Assembly: GCF_040183065.1 (NCBI RefSeq)
Contig: NC_091127.1
Location: 103,772,834 to 103,836,833 of the forward strand
From: Periplaneta americana
Lineage: Eukaryota; Arthropoda; Insecta; Blattodea; Blattidae
Direction: 5' to 3'
Length of the DNA: 64,000 nucleotides
The notes under the pieces are model-generated. The model saw only the letters and a list, made by a program, of their open reading frames with translations. It was not told the DNA's origin and made no database searches. A program made the translations under genes and the position numbers. Shown here in pieces: positions 44,401 through 55,640 of the stretch; position 1 is the first letter of the stretch; each line of letters opens with the position of its first letter.

Positions 44401-45237
44401 ACTTATTAATTATTTATTTATCTATTTATTTATTTGTTTGTTTATTTCTTTTTATTTGATACTTATTTACTTGTTTATTTATTTACTTGTTTATTTATTT
44501 ATTTGCTTGTTTGTTTGTTTATTTGTTCATTTCCGTTTTATTTGTTTACTTATTCATTTGTTCACTTATTTATTTCCTTACTTATTTACTTTTTGTTTAT
44601 TTGTTTGTTTGTTTATTTATTTCCTTTTTATTTGTTTACTTTTTACGTGTTTACTTATTTACTTGTTTATTATTTATTTGTTTGTCTCGTTATTTGTTTA
44701 TTGCTTCCTTTATTTATTTCTTTTATACTTGTTTATTTCTTTTTTGTTTATTTATTTAGCTATTTACTTATTTACTTTTTATCTATTAAGTTATTTGTTT
44801 ATTTATATGTTTGTTTATTTATGTGTTTCTTAATTTATTTGTTTACTTATTTATTTCTTTACATATTTACTTACTTATTTATTTATTTGTTTGTTAATTT
44901 TTTGTTTTTTTGTTTGTTTATTTGTTTGTTTGTTTATTTCTTTTTTATTTGTTTATTTTTTTACTTGTTTTCTTATTTACGTGTTTACTTATTTACTTGT
45001 TTACTTATTTATTTGTTTACTTATTTGTTTCTTTCTTTCTTTATTTGTATGTTTACTTATTTCTTTTTGATTTGTTTATTTCTTTTTTATTTGTTTAATT
45101 ATTTACCTATTTACTTATTTACTTGTTTGTTTATTTATTTATTTGTTTATGTGTTTGTTTGTTTATTTATTTTCCATTTGTTTATTTCTTTGTCATTTGT
45201 TTACTTATTTACTTATTTCCTTTGTTTATTTATTTAC

Positions 45238-45280
<43 letters not shown>

Positions 45281-45345
45281 TTTGTGTTTGTTTCTTTATT
45301 TGTTTATTTCTTTTTTATTTCTTTACTTATTTATTTGTTTACAAG
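41490..45345 (+). repeat. 3.85-kb (TTTA/TTTG) tetranucleotide array
   Basis: Practically uninterrupted TTTA, TTTG, TTTC and ACTT tetramers. Because 4 and 3 are coprime the three frames read the same Phe/Tyr/Leu/Ile/Cys/Val-rich pattern, giving apparent membrane-like frames up to 319 codons with no real protein features. There is no unique sequence longer than a few tens of bases inside. It is unusually long for a simple repeat. Confidence 0.95.
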
Positions 45346-45492
45346 TCGAAGAGTGTGAACATTAATTTAAAGTGACAAACAATGAATAATTCAGTGCACT
45401 TGCCCATATGGTAGGGAGGTTGGGTTGGGCAGGGCGGAACTCGACATGCAGCTACCTCCACGCGGTGAGTTCTGGGTTGTTTCATTTCATAC

Positions 45493-46749
45493 CAGTGGCG
45501 GACGATGGGAGGCCAAGACGTGATTGATGAGAGTTTGCATTACATGTATTAAAAATATAAGGCCTGTGACGTACCTCATTACCATGCGCAGAATTTATAG
45601 GTTTTAAGAAACTAAAATTAGGTTTTCCGATCTATGATTTAGGATTTCTTTATGATTTAAAATTTTATGTTTAGGAATTTATAGTATTTTACGAAAAAAA
45701 AATAAATAAAAATAAACAACAAACTGTTAATATATTACAACAAGTTGGTAAAGATTGCCTCTCTTTAGGACATTATAAGTCCTAACCTACGAATTAGATC
45801 TTTTTAGGTCATATTAAATTTAGGAATGTTACTTGTTACTACATAAAACGAATAAGAAAAGCAATATTTCAGAGTAACGAGATAGCAACAAAATTGATTG
45901 GAACCTAAGAATCTGGGGCTATTACATAGCCTAATTTTACTGCAAATTCACTGGACGATCCTCTTTCTTTGCAAGCCGATCAATTAGGTCACATACTGAG
46001 CAACTGCTACTAGAAGAAGCTAGAGACAAATCTGCATTTGTTTCTAAACACTCGATATATTTAATATACTGTATAAATAAATATATCCCGTAACACAAAA
46101 GAAGAAAAAACAGGAACACCCGCAAACAAGAGAAAAATCTACCAATATAAAGAAAAAAACCTTTTACGCAGGGAGAGAAAACTAACAACACATGACTCAA
46201 TTTTCTAAAACCAAGAAGAGAGAAAGAGAAAGAGCTTCCCAATACAGCCGAAACTAGCTGTGACTATAAGCAGTACAGCAGTACAGTTATCAGTGGTGGG
46301 TAGGACATCTCCAAATTCGGCTCCCCTCGTGTGTTCTAGTTAAGTTTAAACACTTCGCTAACCAGCTATCTTATTGAACTGCTGTTGTCATGGTTACTGG
46401 GGAGCAGAGTGATGTAGCTGTCTCCTCTCTCCCGCTCTCGCATAGACACTGCAGGCTGCTAGATGTCGACTGTACAGGTTACAGCGCTATCTGTTATTTT
46501 TCGGTACAAATTATTTGTACTATCTACAGGATAGCGAGTGGGCATCACCAACTAGATGTGGTCGACTTTATGTAACTTACATCTTAATTGTAGTGAATAG
46601 TAAAATTAATATAAAAGGAAAAATGTTTGTCATTTGCTATAACTTGTCTGTAATCTTAATTCAGTTGGAATTAATACTGTTATATTGTGTTCTGGTAAAA
46701 TATTAGAGGAAGCGTGGCCTCCCTTGCCTCCCCTGAAAATCTGCCGCTG
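45493..46749 (-). mobile_element. Non-autonomous hAT element, 1257 bp
   Basis: The ends CAGTGGCGGACGATGGGAGG and, inverted, CAGCGGCAGATTTTCAGGGG form the typical ZMYM1-type hAT terminus. The flanks tttcatac (45485-45492) and gttcaaac (46750-46757) match in 6 of 8 bases, an aged duplication. No transposase core is present; see the short frame at 45937-46242. Confidence 0.75.
45937..46242 (-). CDS. Hypothetical 101-aa frame in hAT element
   Basis: Starts MGSSFSFSLLGFRKLSHVL, has a long hydrophobic middle (FLFFLLLCYGIYLFIQYI) and ends SSSSCSVCDLIDRLAKKEDR. There is one likely membrane segment and an acidic/Ser tail. I do not recognise it. It could be the 5' exon of a hAT-borne gene or a chance frame. 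Confidence 0.25.
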   Translation of the reverse strand: MGSSFSFSLLGFRKLSHVLLVFSPCVKGFFLYIGRFFSCLRVFLFFLLLCYGIYLFIQYIKYIECLETNADLSLASSSSSCSVCDLIDRLAKKEDRPVNLQ

Positions 46750-46757
46750 GTTCAAAC

Positions 46758-47150
46758 AGAATGAAACAAGCAAAAAGCTGCATCTCAACTGTGAATGGTT
46801 GCACAAAAATATAAACAGGATAGAAAGTGCTCAGTAACAGTAACTTCACACACTAAATCCTTAGGATGAAAGGAATATAATCTTCCTTCGTCACTTTATC
46901 TTTTTATACTATATTTTGTCTTCATTAATTATTTTCTTTGTTTATAATGTGTGATATGACAAGATAATCCTTAGTGAAAGAAGAGCAGTTTAGATTTATT
47001 TTCTCTGTGTCTCTAGTTTTACTAAGTAGTTAATACGTTTAACTTCATTAACCTCTAAACCAGCAGTCGTACACGTTTTTTGGTTTTATTTTAGTCTATT
47101 GTATTCTCTTGACATTGCTTCTCTCCAAACAGATGCTCCATACATTAATA
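46758..47150. other. No gene recognised
   Basis: AT-rich unique sequence. Confidence 0.4.
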
Positions 47151-47222
47151 GAGGGGGGGGGGGAGTGGGTGTGTGTGTGTGCGTGCGTGCACGTGCATGT
47201 GCGCCTGTGCGTTTTTTTTTTT
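47151..47222 (+). repeat. G-run and (GT)n/(GC)n low-complexity tract
   Basis: A G run is followed by gtgtgtgtgtgcgtgcgtgcacgtg and a T run. Confidence 0.9.
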
Positions 47223-47287
47223 CAATGTACATTATACTGTACGTTATACATTCTTGAAAATATGGTTCCATATTGTTGTAAGGGAAA

Positions 47288-47402
47288 AAGGAACTGGTCA
47301 CCCTACCCCATTATCTCCTGGCCTAGTTGCCTCATAAGTGGTGCCTTCTTGGTATCACTTGTGAGGTTCAGACCTGTCTTTGGACAGTTGACTAAACAAC
47401 AA
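47288..47402 (+). repeat. Dispersed repeat, copy 1
   Basis: The block ctggcctagttgcctcataagtggtgccttc ... gtatcactt is found inverted at 54412-54512 with about 90% identity. Class unknown; perhaps a LINE or SINE 3' part. Confidence 0.65.
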
Positions 47403-47649
47403 CAGTTGTTATAAAAATATAGTGTGTAGGCCTAAAGTTCATATAAAACATTTAATTTATGCCTAAAGTTCGTATAAAATATTTCATTTTTTAAATTCCT
47501 TGAACTAAAAACTTACAAAAATTGGTTATGTTAATTTATTTCATATAAAAAACAAGCTTATACATAATTATAGTAAGTAGGTAGCTACCATACTAGGCCT
47601 ATGTATAAATAAATTGGTGGTGTATATATTTTCACATTAGGTAAACGGT

Positions 47650-48000
47650 AACTAAATTTCTGATCTTCTTCTTAATTCAGCTATCCACTTTTCAGCGGTT
47701 GCTTCTAATTCCTGTCCGCCATAAGGATCTATCATTCCACTGGCCATCTTCTAAGTCGAATTTAATCATAACTTTTCACACTACCACACCAACTTAAAGG
47801 AGTACTTCCTCTTTCCCTTCTTCCTGTAGGGGACCAATGAATTATCTGTCTGGGCTATCTCTCCTCCTTTTCCATTCTTTGTACATGTCTGTACCACTCA
47901 ATCTTGTTTACTACAGTTTCTTCTGCTTCCATCTCTGCTCTAATAAAATCATTTCTAACATGTTGTAACCGAGATACTCTCATACTAAATTTCTGATATG
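47650..48000 (-). pseudogene. LINE 3'-end fragment
   Basis: The minus strand gives RNDFIRAEMEAEETVVNKIE, then WYRHVQRMEKEER and QIIHWSPTGRR. This is the W..H..RM ... W.P.GRR block near the C-terminus of insect LINE RT proteins. Several frameshifts and stops. Confidence 0.65.
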
Positions 48001-48176
48001 AATGTAAAATTGTTTTAATTAATAACATTAATTACCTTACCCAAGGTATCATTTAGCAATTTTAAAATATGGGCCTTTTTTTTAAATCTATGTTTGTTGT
48101 TCTATTGATACAAATATTTATACATTTTGAATATTTTTGTAATAATATTTTCAAGAATTTAAGTTAGATAAATTTA

Positions 48177-48413
48177 TGCAAATCTAGTCTTTCAGGTGAA
48201 GCTCCCTGTAAAGCAGATTTGAATAATTTCAAGGGAAAAATTGTTCCGGAGCCGGGACCTCTGGTCCACACAACTCGTGTGGATATAAAGGGAAAAGTTG
48301 AGACGGTGTCGGGTGGAGTTCCCGGGTAGCTCAGTTGGCAGAGCGCTGGTACGTTCAACCAGAGGTCCCGGGATCGATACCCGGCCCCGGAACAATTTTT
48401 CCCTTGAAATTAT
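48177..48413 (+). mobile_element. Retroposed tRNA-like snap-back element
   Basis: A 13-bp duplication TTAGATAAATTTA (48164-48176 and 48414-48426) flanks it. It holds a tRNA-like unit at 48320-48391 (D-arm GCTCAGTTGGCAGAGC, anticodon stem CTGGT/ACCAG, T-stem CCGGG/CCCGG). The tRNA 3' part plus trailer (48358-48413) is repeated inverted at 48222-48265: aataatttcaagggaaaaat, then tgttccgg. A small hairpin (TCCACAC aactc GTGTGGA) sits between. RNA from it would fold back almost fully. Confidence 0.75.
48320..48391 (+). pseudogene. tRNA-like sequence, degenerate
   Basis: A cloverleaf can be drawn with one acceptor mismatch. The loop reads ACGTTCA (C instead of U at position 33) and the T-loop ATCGATA is not canonical, so it is not a functional tRNA gene. 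It is the head of the retroposed element. Confidence 0.6.
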
Positions 48414-48717
48414 TTAGATAAATTTAGTTTGAGTTAGCACAAAAAAATGAGGTAATATCAGCCCACTGGATAACTGATCCAATTTCTCCAGTTACCATAA
48501 ATGCTACAGTAGGTCTACTCTACTACAAAAACAACAGGCAACATGATCAACTATGTACTCAGTGTTACGCAGTTATATCTAATGTTTCAAAACATACAAC
48601 ACCTTAGGCAAAAATTTTTAACAAAGCAAAACTTGATTATTTTTGCAGTAATAGAACAATAAAGAAAGTAACTTAGGAGGAGATTGATGTGTTGTAACAT
48701 ATGATGACATCAAATAT

Positions 48718-48992
48718 GCTACTGGCGCAGCTCAGTAGGCTAAGGCGCCTGCCTGCTGATTCAAAGTTGCGCTCGGGTGCGGGTTTGATTCCCGCTTGGG
48801 CTTATTACCTGGTTGGGTTTTTTCCGAAGTTTTCCTCAACTGTAAGACGAATGTCAGGTATTCTATGGCAAATCCTCGGCCTCATTTCGCCAAATACCAT
48901 TTCACTATCACCAATCTCATCGATACTAAATAACCTAGTAGTTTATACAGCCTTAAATAACCAATTAAAAAAAAAAGTGAAAAAAAAAAAAA
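48718..48992 (+). mobile_element. tRNA-derived SINE with 12-bp target duplication
   Basis: GACATCAAATAT at 48706-48717 and 48993-49004. The head ctggcgcagctcagtaggctaaggcgcctg and the B-box-like gggtttgattcccg are followed by a body with ggttgggttttttccgaagttttcctcaac. The tail ends in A-rich sequence. It is related in its body to the 28044-28271 SINE but has a different tRNA head. Confidence 0.85.
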
Positions 48993-49004
48993 GACATCAA
49001 ATAT

Positions 49005-50370
49005 CCTGGGGAAGTTACAAAAGCTTGTGGTGGCGAAGGATTCAAAGTGCCTGTGATGTTCAAAGAAGGGAAGTATTACAAATGGCAGAAAAAGTGGACA
49101 TATTGGTGTATTCATCACGTGACATTACACAGGAGATATCATTCCACATATGGTTGTAAACAACCGTGAATATTTTAAATCTTAAAGTGTATTTTAGTGT
49201 AATCAAGTGTTTTTGTATAAGAACTGTAGGCACAGTGTCTTTCACAAGAAGTGATGCATTATAGTGCATTTAAAACAATTAGTAATCAACGTGACAGAAA
49301 TGTTTGTGTGTCACTACATATTTGCAATATTTTATTTGTTAATGGCACTGTTATTTTTTTGTTTGTGATTTAACAGTTATGTGTACTACACAAGTGTCTT
49401 AATAGTTTGGAAAATAACTGAATGCTTTTATATCATTTGACACAATAATATGAACATTTTCATTTTGGTAATAAATTAAGTAGCAAGAAAATGTTCGTGT
49501 GTCACACCATATAAAATTTCATATTTTTTACAGTATTAATTTTTCCTTTTCATTAAGAATTTGTGTTTATATTTAGCAATGTCTTTTTCATGAACTACTA
49601 AGTATTTAATTAAATATCCTGCGAAGATCACGTCAGTTACTTCGAAAGTGTTACTATGGAATGACCCTACTACATATTTGACGTTAGAATCTAATATAAA
49701 CCAAAGTTCCGTGATGAAAATTCTTAAAAATGCCAAGCAACATTCATATAAAATTCAACTTTTGCAGGAACTTTCAGAGGATGATCCTGACAGAAGAATG
49801 CTTAATTATAGCAGGTAATACTGTAAGAAAATAAATAGTTTCTATTTCAGATCTGCCTTTCAATACATCCATATAATAAATAAAATTCTATCTCAAGAGA
49901 TTTGTATGAAAACTAGTGCAAAATAAAAGGACATTTCTAATCTGTGTGATATTGTAGGTTGGCGAGCAAAGTATATCATTCAAATGGAAAGATATAGAGA
50001 AATGTCTATTATTGGATAAGTCCTGAACTGGCAATAATCTCACAATGAGAAAATGTTGGTAAAAGTCAGGAAACATTTAATTAATGAAAAATGTGTCTTA
50101 TTATTGAAAAAGTTTTCCTTCCAGAAGCACAACTGTTTTACCCAGCTGTAATTAGAAAAATGGTTGAGCGATACCTTCAGTGTATGAAGAAACTAAATCT
50201 TTCACAACATTTCGCCTACGTTTTTTGCTCGAGTTGAAATTCAGCTGCTAATAGAGCAATTGACATGTACATGGTTTGACAAGAAGAGAATGTGGAATAA
50301 TTACGCCATGTTTTTCATATCATTTCATTAAAATGAAAATGTTTATAAAGTCGGGTGTACACTTTCAATC
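49005..50370. other. No gene recognised
   Basis: AT-rich, only short frames without motifs. Confidence 0.4.
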
Positions 50371-50802
50371 AGGAAAAGAGTGGAATAATTCTTCTCAGGT
50401 TCTCAGCCAAATGAGTTGGATAGTTGTTTCCAAGCTTTCAATGACTAGCTCTGCTATCTTCTTCAGGGAGTGAAGTGTCGTGGAACCATTTCTAGCTGTG
50501 TATAAGCTGTCAGTAGGGCTTCCCTCTGTGGGCCAATCAGGACCTAGTTTTAAGGCCCTACCTCAGTCAAGATTGGCAGGCTGCTAAGAAAACATCTATC
50601 CATAAGCCGCCAACAGAGGGTCGTCAGCACAGAGCACCCTGGGGCTAGCATCTCTTACCCGCGGACAACGCAGTGGACCGTGGTGCACTCGTAGCTGCTA
50701 GCGGGTATGCTCTCTACCTCTTCCTGCTGCACGACAGTGCACACGGGACAGCACCACTTACCCATCACACATTTCAGTGAGTGCTGACGACCACTGATTT
50801 AG

Positions 50803-51093
50803 AACTTGCTGAGACCAGTTAAAGACGACCTTGGTCTTATGACACCTGGTGTCTACAAAATACCTTGTGTGTGTGTGGGAAGATTGGGCAGATGGGATGC
50901 ACCATTATGGAATGTAGCAAGGTACATCAATGCAGCATAAGATTATACTACCCTGATAAGTCGGCAGTAGTACAAAACAGACTGGAAATGGGCCACAAGA
51001 TAGATTTTGATGCCACCACTGTCTTGGACAAGACATCGGGGTTATTGGGACCTGATCATCAAGGAAACCATCGAAATCCAGCTATTTTTTATA
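50803..51093 (+). pseudogene. GIY-YIG endonuclease end of Penelope-like element
   Basis: It reads VKDDLGLMTPGVYKIPC, then after a frame change in the GT run (50866-50876) CGKIGQMGCTIMECSKVHQC, then IRLYYPDKSAVVQNRLEMGH and KIDFDATTVLDKTSG. Penelope GIY-YIG domains have GVYKIPC-CG--YIG, H...IR...KSAVAEH and GH-I-F--T-VLD-. The YIG tyrosine is lost. The frame goes on after the hAT insertion (54013-54090) with FNRDGG-like sequence (QFQQRWGP) and AWKPA-like (METCHQH) in decayed form. Confidence 0.75.
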
Positions 51094-51135
51094 GATGGCA
51101 ACAGTGGCGGCTCGTGACTTTTTAAACGTATGTGC

Positions 51136-51168
51136 TACAACAACTACAACAACAACAACAACAACAAC

Positions 51169-51211
<43 letters not shown>

Positions 51212-51212
51212 G
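51136..51212 (+). repeat. (ACA)n(AAT)n microsatellite in hAT element
   Basis: About 9 ACA and 16 AAT units just inside the left hAT end. Confidence 0.9.
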
Positions 51213-51220
51213 CACTCACC

Positions 51221-53330
51221 CTAATGACGAAAATTGAAGTCCATTCTCCTTTCCTTCCTGTTGGCGAATTTCTCTATCACCTTAGTATTAAATCCTTCCA
51301 TTTGTAGCACTAGACGTTTTTCTATAGAAAGCATTGCAAGAGCTGTCAAGCGGTCTTGACTCATGGAATTCCTCAAAAATGTTTAAATTCTTTTCAGGGT
51401 GGAAAAGCATCGCTCTGGCTCAGATGTTGTCACTAGGATTTTTAAAAGCTTGGTCAACTCACAGAATGCGTCTTGTGTTAAATTTTGCTTTATAATAAGT
51501 CGCAACTGAGAAACAGCACCTGCTATATTTCTGAAGTCTGGTCGGGAATATAAAATACTTAGTTCTGTTGTAAGTCTCTTTTTGTCAAGTAAGGAATAAG
51601 TATGCAACACTTCATCAAGGTGATTGTCTCGGAATGTCTTTGAGAATTCAGCAAAATTTTCACAACGCAGAAGTTTTTCACAGTTTAAGTGATCCAAGGA
51701 CTGAAAACGAGTGCGAGCCTCTTCTATGACTCAATCGCATATTTCCTTCGCGTCACTAATCATGCAAGAGTTTTTCCGGCGTTTGGCAGGTATCTGCGTT
51801 GTTGCCTCATTGTCACCATCATCCAGAGATTGCCTGATATTGTTCACTGCCTGAATAAATGTTGTCACATTACTTTTCACTTGAACCACATCGACATTTC
51901 TGGCTTGTAACTGGCTGTATAGAATGTCCACGTGCGGCATAACTTTGTGGAAAAATGAAAGCATGTATAGAAATTCAGGATCTTCTAAATTAAGCCTAAG
52001 CCCCCGAGCTCCTTGAATGCTTGATTTTGCAGAAAGAGATTGCTCTAATTCCGAGAAACACTCAACAAGTGCATCTTTGTGTTCATAAATTACATTGACG
52101 CTTCTAGATTTAAAATTTCATCGGGTTGGTGATCCACTGGGAATCCTCCTGGAAACAATTGCTTCCAGAGCAGCAATTCGTTGAGGAGACCTAGAAAAAT
52201 ATGCTGGAAATGCCGAAATTGTACTGAAAAATATCCTAGCAGTTCGATTTTGTGACGCAGCACGTTCCATTACCAAATTTAATTGGTGCGCGTAACAATG
52301 AATGTAATGAGCGTTAGGACAGTGTTGCTTTATTTTAGCTTGAACACCGCCTGTCTCCCTGCTCATAACAGCTGCCCCGTCGTATGTCTGTGCAATCAAT
52401 TTACTTTTATTGCCCTTTAAAATACGACCCACCTCCTCCAAAATACATTCTGCAATGGCGTCAGCATTTTGTCCTTGAGGATTGAAAAATCCCCAGAATC
52501 GTTCTTTTGGGCATCCATCAATTTCATATCTGAATACTAGAACCAATTGTGTACGTTCCGAAACGTCTGTTGCCTCATCTAACATTATTGACAAATAATC
52601 TGTATTGTCAATTTCCGCTGCAATTGCTTCACGGCAGACTTCGAGCATACAGTCTAACAGCTCATTTTGAATAGTTTTCGAAGTTCCTTTGAAAACATTA
52701 TTTGACTCCATATGTTCTTTTACGCCATTGTCAATGCTGTTGATAAGGTCTACGAGTCCTAAAAAAAACACCAGGATTATCTGATTCGTTAGATTCATCA
52801 TGTCCTCTGAGGGCGAGCTCAAAGGCACCGCAGAACTTTACACAATCAATTATTCTGGAAAGAATGTGTCTATTTTTTTCTACCTGTTGGTTGTGTTTTA
52901 TAATATTATCCTGGTAGGCTCTGCTTAATGTTGTGGCAATATTAACTGTGCCAAGCAAGGAGAGATCTAACACATTGTTGATATGTTTCTTATTTGCACC
53001 ATGGACTTTAATTAAATAATTAAGATGGTCAAGATCTTTGATACCTGTCTTGCTAAATGCATCACTGTTTCCAAAAAGAAGACAAGGAAAGCAGAAGAGT
53101 GAATTTCTAATATTACAACCACAAATCCAGTTACATGCATCATAAACTTTCCTATTGAACCGTCTTGTGTATTCCCGACTTCCGGCTCCTTTCGCTTTTT
53201 GTGTTAGGTTTAAGTCGGGGACCGGTCTACCTAACTGTTTAATTTGTATTTTATCTTCTAGAGATTTAGAAGAAAATAATGTTTTTAACAAATTGTCAAC
53301 TGAATTCATGTCAATGTCCAACACTGGCAC
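51221..53330 (-). pseudogene. ZMYM1/TTF-finger hAT transposase, one frameshift and three stops
   Basis: Starts MPVLDIDMNSVDNLL. A TTF-type zinc finger follows (REYTRRFNRKVYDACNWICG, then FCFPCLLFG). After an extra T in a run at 52762-52769 the frame shifts into the DUF4371/RNase-H part: YLSIMLDEATDVSERTQLVL (first Asp), AQTYDGAAVMSRETGGVQAK and AHYIHCYAHQLNLVMERAAS. Stops at 52118 (Trp to TGA), 51731 and 51383 lie in one continuous frame. The C-terminal dimerisation region reads EPERCFSTLKRI, stop, TFLRNSMSQDRLTALAMLS. Total length would be near 700 codons, as usual for this family. Only four lesions indicate a recent copy. Confidence 0.9.
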
Positions 53331-54411
53331 TCACCTCGGAGATGTAAGAACACAACACTTAACAACACAAAATAATACACCATGCAAACAACCACTCACT
53401 TCAGCCACGGATTTGAAAAACACGACTGCGTGCAGCCTTCCCGGTGCCGATCACGTGTTAGTTATCCCCAACCCTCTTGTTCAAACAGTAGACAATCCCC
53501 AATTGAATACAGCTAAAATGCATATATTTACAAAGGTAAACATGTATGTTTAATTTTATTAACTATAAGAATTGAAAACGACTAAAAACCAAATTTCTAA
53601 TAGAAAAAAGAAATGTTTGTAATTAAATACATTATTTTAATAACTGAAGTTTTAGGTACTAAATACATAAGTTGGCTATTCTGTCTGGCTACTCTTCCGT
53701 GAGCACAAGTGGGAGAGCAGTTTCATGAGGTTTTCGGTGCTTGCGGGGAAGTGAAAAGGATACTGGAGCATGCGCATTCCTCCTTTTCGACATCTTTCCT
53801 TGCTTAGCACATCTCGCACTACAGTGAATGATGAAACGTGACAAGACGGAAGATTCAAATGCTTTAACAATAGAGAACGGAAACATACGATAACTATTGC
53901 AATTAAAATTAATATTTTTGAGGTTTCTAAAATAAAAAATCTTTTTCTGTTTTATATTTATTATGTGCTGTAGCACATGAGCACATAAGGACCGGCCGCC
54001 CCTGGATGGCAATAATTTCAACAGAGATGGGGGCCTATAGCTGAGTACAGCATGGAAACCTGCCATCAACACGCTTCAACCAACCAGAACAAGGCAGTCG
54101 GTCGGGACTAGGATCTAGCTCCTGATTGTCCAACACGCTTCGACCAACTAGGACACAGCAGGTGATCGGGATTAGGAACTAGCTCCTGATTGGCTCGCAG
54201 TGGGAAGCAAGCCCTGCTAACAGCATGACGCTCATACCAGCTAGACATGGTCCCACAACACTAAAATCCCTGAAGAAGATGGCAGAGCTAGTCCTCAAAA
54301 GCTTGGAAGCAAGTATCCAACTCATCTGGCTGAGAACCCGAAAAGAATTATTCCATATCAAATGCTGGGGAAATCCTACAGGAAACGAGTGTTTTGTTTT
54401 TAATTAACTGT

Positions 54412-54512
54412 CCAGAGACATCTGAACATCATAAGTGATACCACGAAGGCACCACTTATGAGGCAACTAGGCCAGGAGATGGGGTAGGGTGGCCAGTTTC
54501 TTTCCCACTCCA
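54412..54512 (-). repeat. Dispersed repeat, copy 2
   Basis: Inverted counterpart of 47288-47402, sharing ggcaccacttatgaggcaac and actgtccagagac. Confidence 0.65.
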
Positions 54513-55228
54513 TTGCATACATCGAGCGAGAAAATCTCAAAACACGATCTAAAGAAATTTCCCTAGAATCAAGCCTAGGTTCCCTGTACTATTGCGTAAG
54601 ATTTTTTCCTTAATATAGGAACATTTCCTTTGCGTTGGTGACACTGCTTGCAGCAGAGACAGCTGATAGAAAATACTGCGTTGTGATTGGTTCAGAAGGC
54701 TACCGTACAGCATAGACTTACTAAATAACCGCTAGACCGCTCACTGGCGCTAGTGTTATGCTCCCAAATTGAACAGCCGACGGGCGGCCATTTGCTTGGT
54801 TGAGATGAATAAGTACAGGTTTAGTTCGTATGCTATTTTTAATTGCAGCAATGCACACAGATGTAAAGATAAAGAAGGAAGGAATGTTACATTTCACTGA
54901 TTAGTTAATATTTAATTTCTACAATATTTTTGGCCCGTATTATGTTACAGAAGACAAACTATTGTACTTATACGGCTGTTTGTGCTTCAGATTTCCTCTG
55001 AGCAAAGATTCCCTTAACCGAAAATGGATAGGTGCAATCCGCAGAGAGAATTTCTACCCTACAATGAATCATTCAGTGTTTCAACTCATTTCGAAGATAG
55101 TTGTTACCTCTCAAATTACGTTATTACCGTATACATTGTTATTGTCCTTCATCCACTCCATATCCTTCCCTTTCTTCAAACAGCTGTTGTTTCAGTGCAT
55201 ACATGAATAATAAAATTATTCGCCGAAT
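54513..55228. other. No gene recognised
   Basis: No motif-bearing frame. The short frames at 54962-55210 look like chance. Confidence 0.4.
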
Positions 55229-55235
55229 TCGAAGA

Positions 55236-55238
55236 TAC

Positions 55239-55290
<52 letters not shown>
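55236..55290 (+). repeat. (AAT)n microsatellite
   Basis: About 18 AAT units, at the tail side of the SINE that follows. Confidence 0.9.
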
Positions 55291-55292
<2 letters not shown>

Positions 55293-55583
55293 GGTAAAGG
55301 TATCCCCGTAACATGCCATGAAGGCACTTGGGGGGCATGGAGGTAGAGCCCCATGCTTTCCATGACCTCGGCACTAGAATGAGGTGGTGTGGTCGGCACC
55401 ACGCTCTGACCGCCTTTTACCCCCGGGAAAGACCCGGTACTCAATTTTATAGGAGGCTGAGTGAACCTCGGGGCCGTTCTGAAAGTTTGGCAACGAGAAA
55501 AAATCCTGTCACCACCTGGGATCGAACCCCGGACCTTCCAGTCCGTAGCCAGCTGCTCTACCAACTAAGCTACCCGGCCGCCC

Positions 55584-55584
<1 letters not shown>
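55291..55584 (-). mobile_element. tRNA-derived SINE
   Basis: On the minus strand the head is gggcggccgggtagcttagttggtagagcag, with B-box GGTTCGATCCC. The body carries ggcggtcagagcgtggtgccgacc, and the tail reaches the AAT repeat. (AAT)n is also present on the head side. Confidence 0.8.
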
Positions 55585-55636
<52 letters not shown>

Positions 55637-55640
55637 TAAT
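55585..55640 (+). repeat. (AAT)n microsatellite
   Basis: About 17 units between two SINEs. Confidence 0.9.

Larger units (their letters stand above)
51102..54004 (-). mobile_element. Complete ZMYM1-like hAT element, 2903 bp
   Basis: A perfect 8-bp duplication GATGGCAA (51094-51101 and 54005-54012). The ends CAGTGGCGGCTCGTGAC and, inverted, CAGGGGCGGCCGGTCC; atgtgctaca recurs just inside both ends. It is inserted in the Penelope-like endonuclease. It contains (ACA)n(AAT)n at 51136-51210 and a transposase on the minus strand. Confidence 0.95.
50371..54355 (+). mobile_element. Penelope-like element 3' part with inverted terminal repeats
   Basis: About 180 bp at 50371-50560 (tggaataattcttctcaggttctcagcc ...) recur inverted at about 54180-54355. 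Between them is the C-terminal GIY-YIG region (50803-51093 and 54013-54090). Penelope-like elements are known to carry inverted or direct LTR-like ends, which fits this layout. The hAT element at 51102-54004 was inserted later. Confidence 0.7.

Noticed and set aside
41432-45375. Many hydrophobic frames up to 319 codons suggesting membrane proteins
   Set aside because: All are translations of the TTTA/TTTG tetranucleotide array; all three frames give the same Phe/Tyr/Leu pattern.
48320-48391. Functional tRNA gene
   Set aside because: Position 33 is C, the T-loop is non-canonical, one acceptor pair is mismatched, and the unit lies inside a retroposed element with a target duplication.
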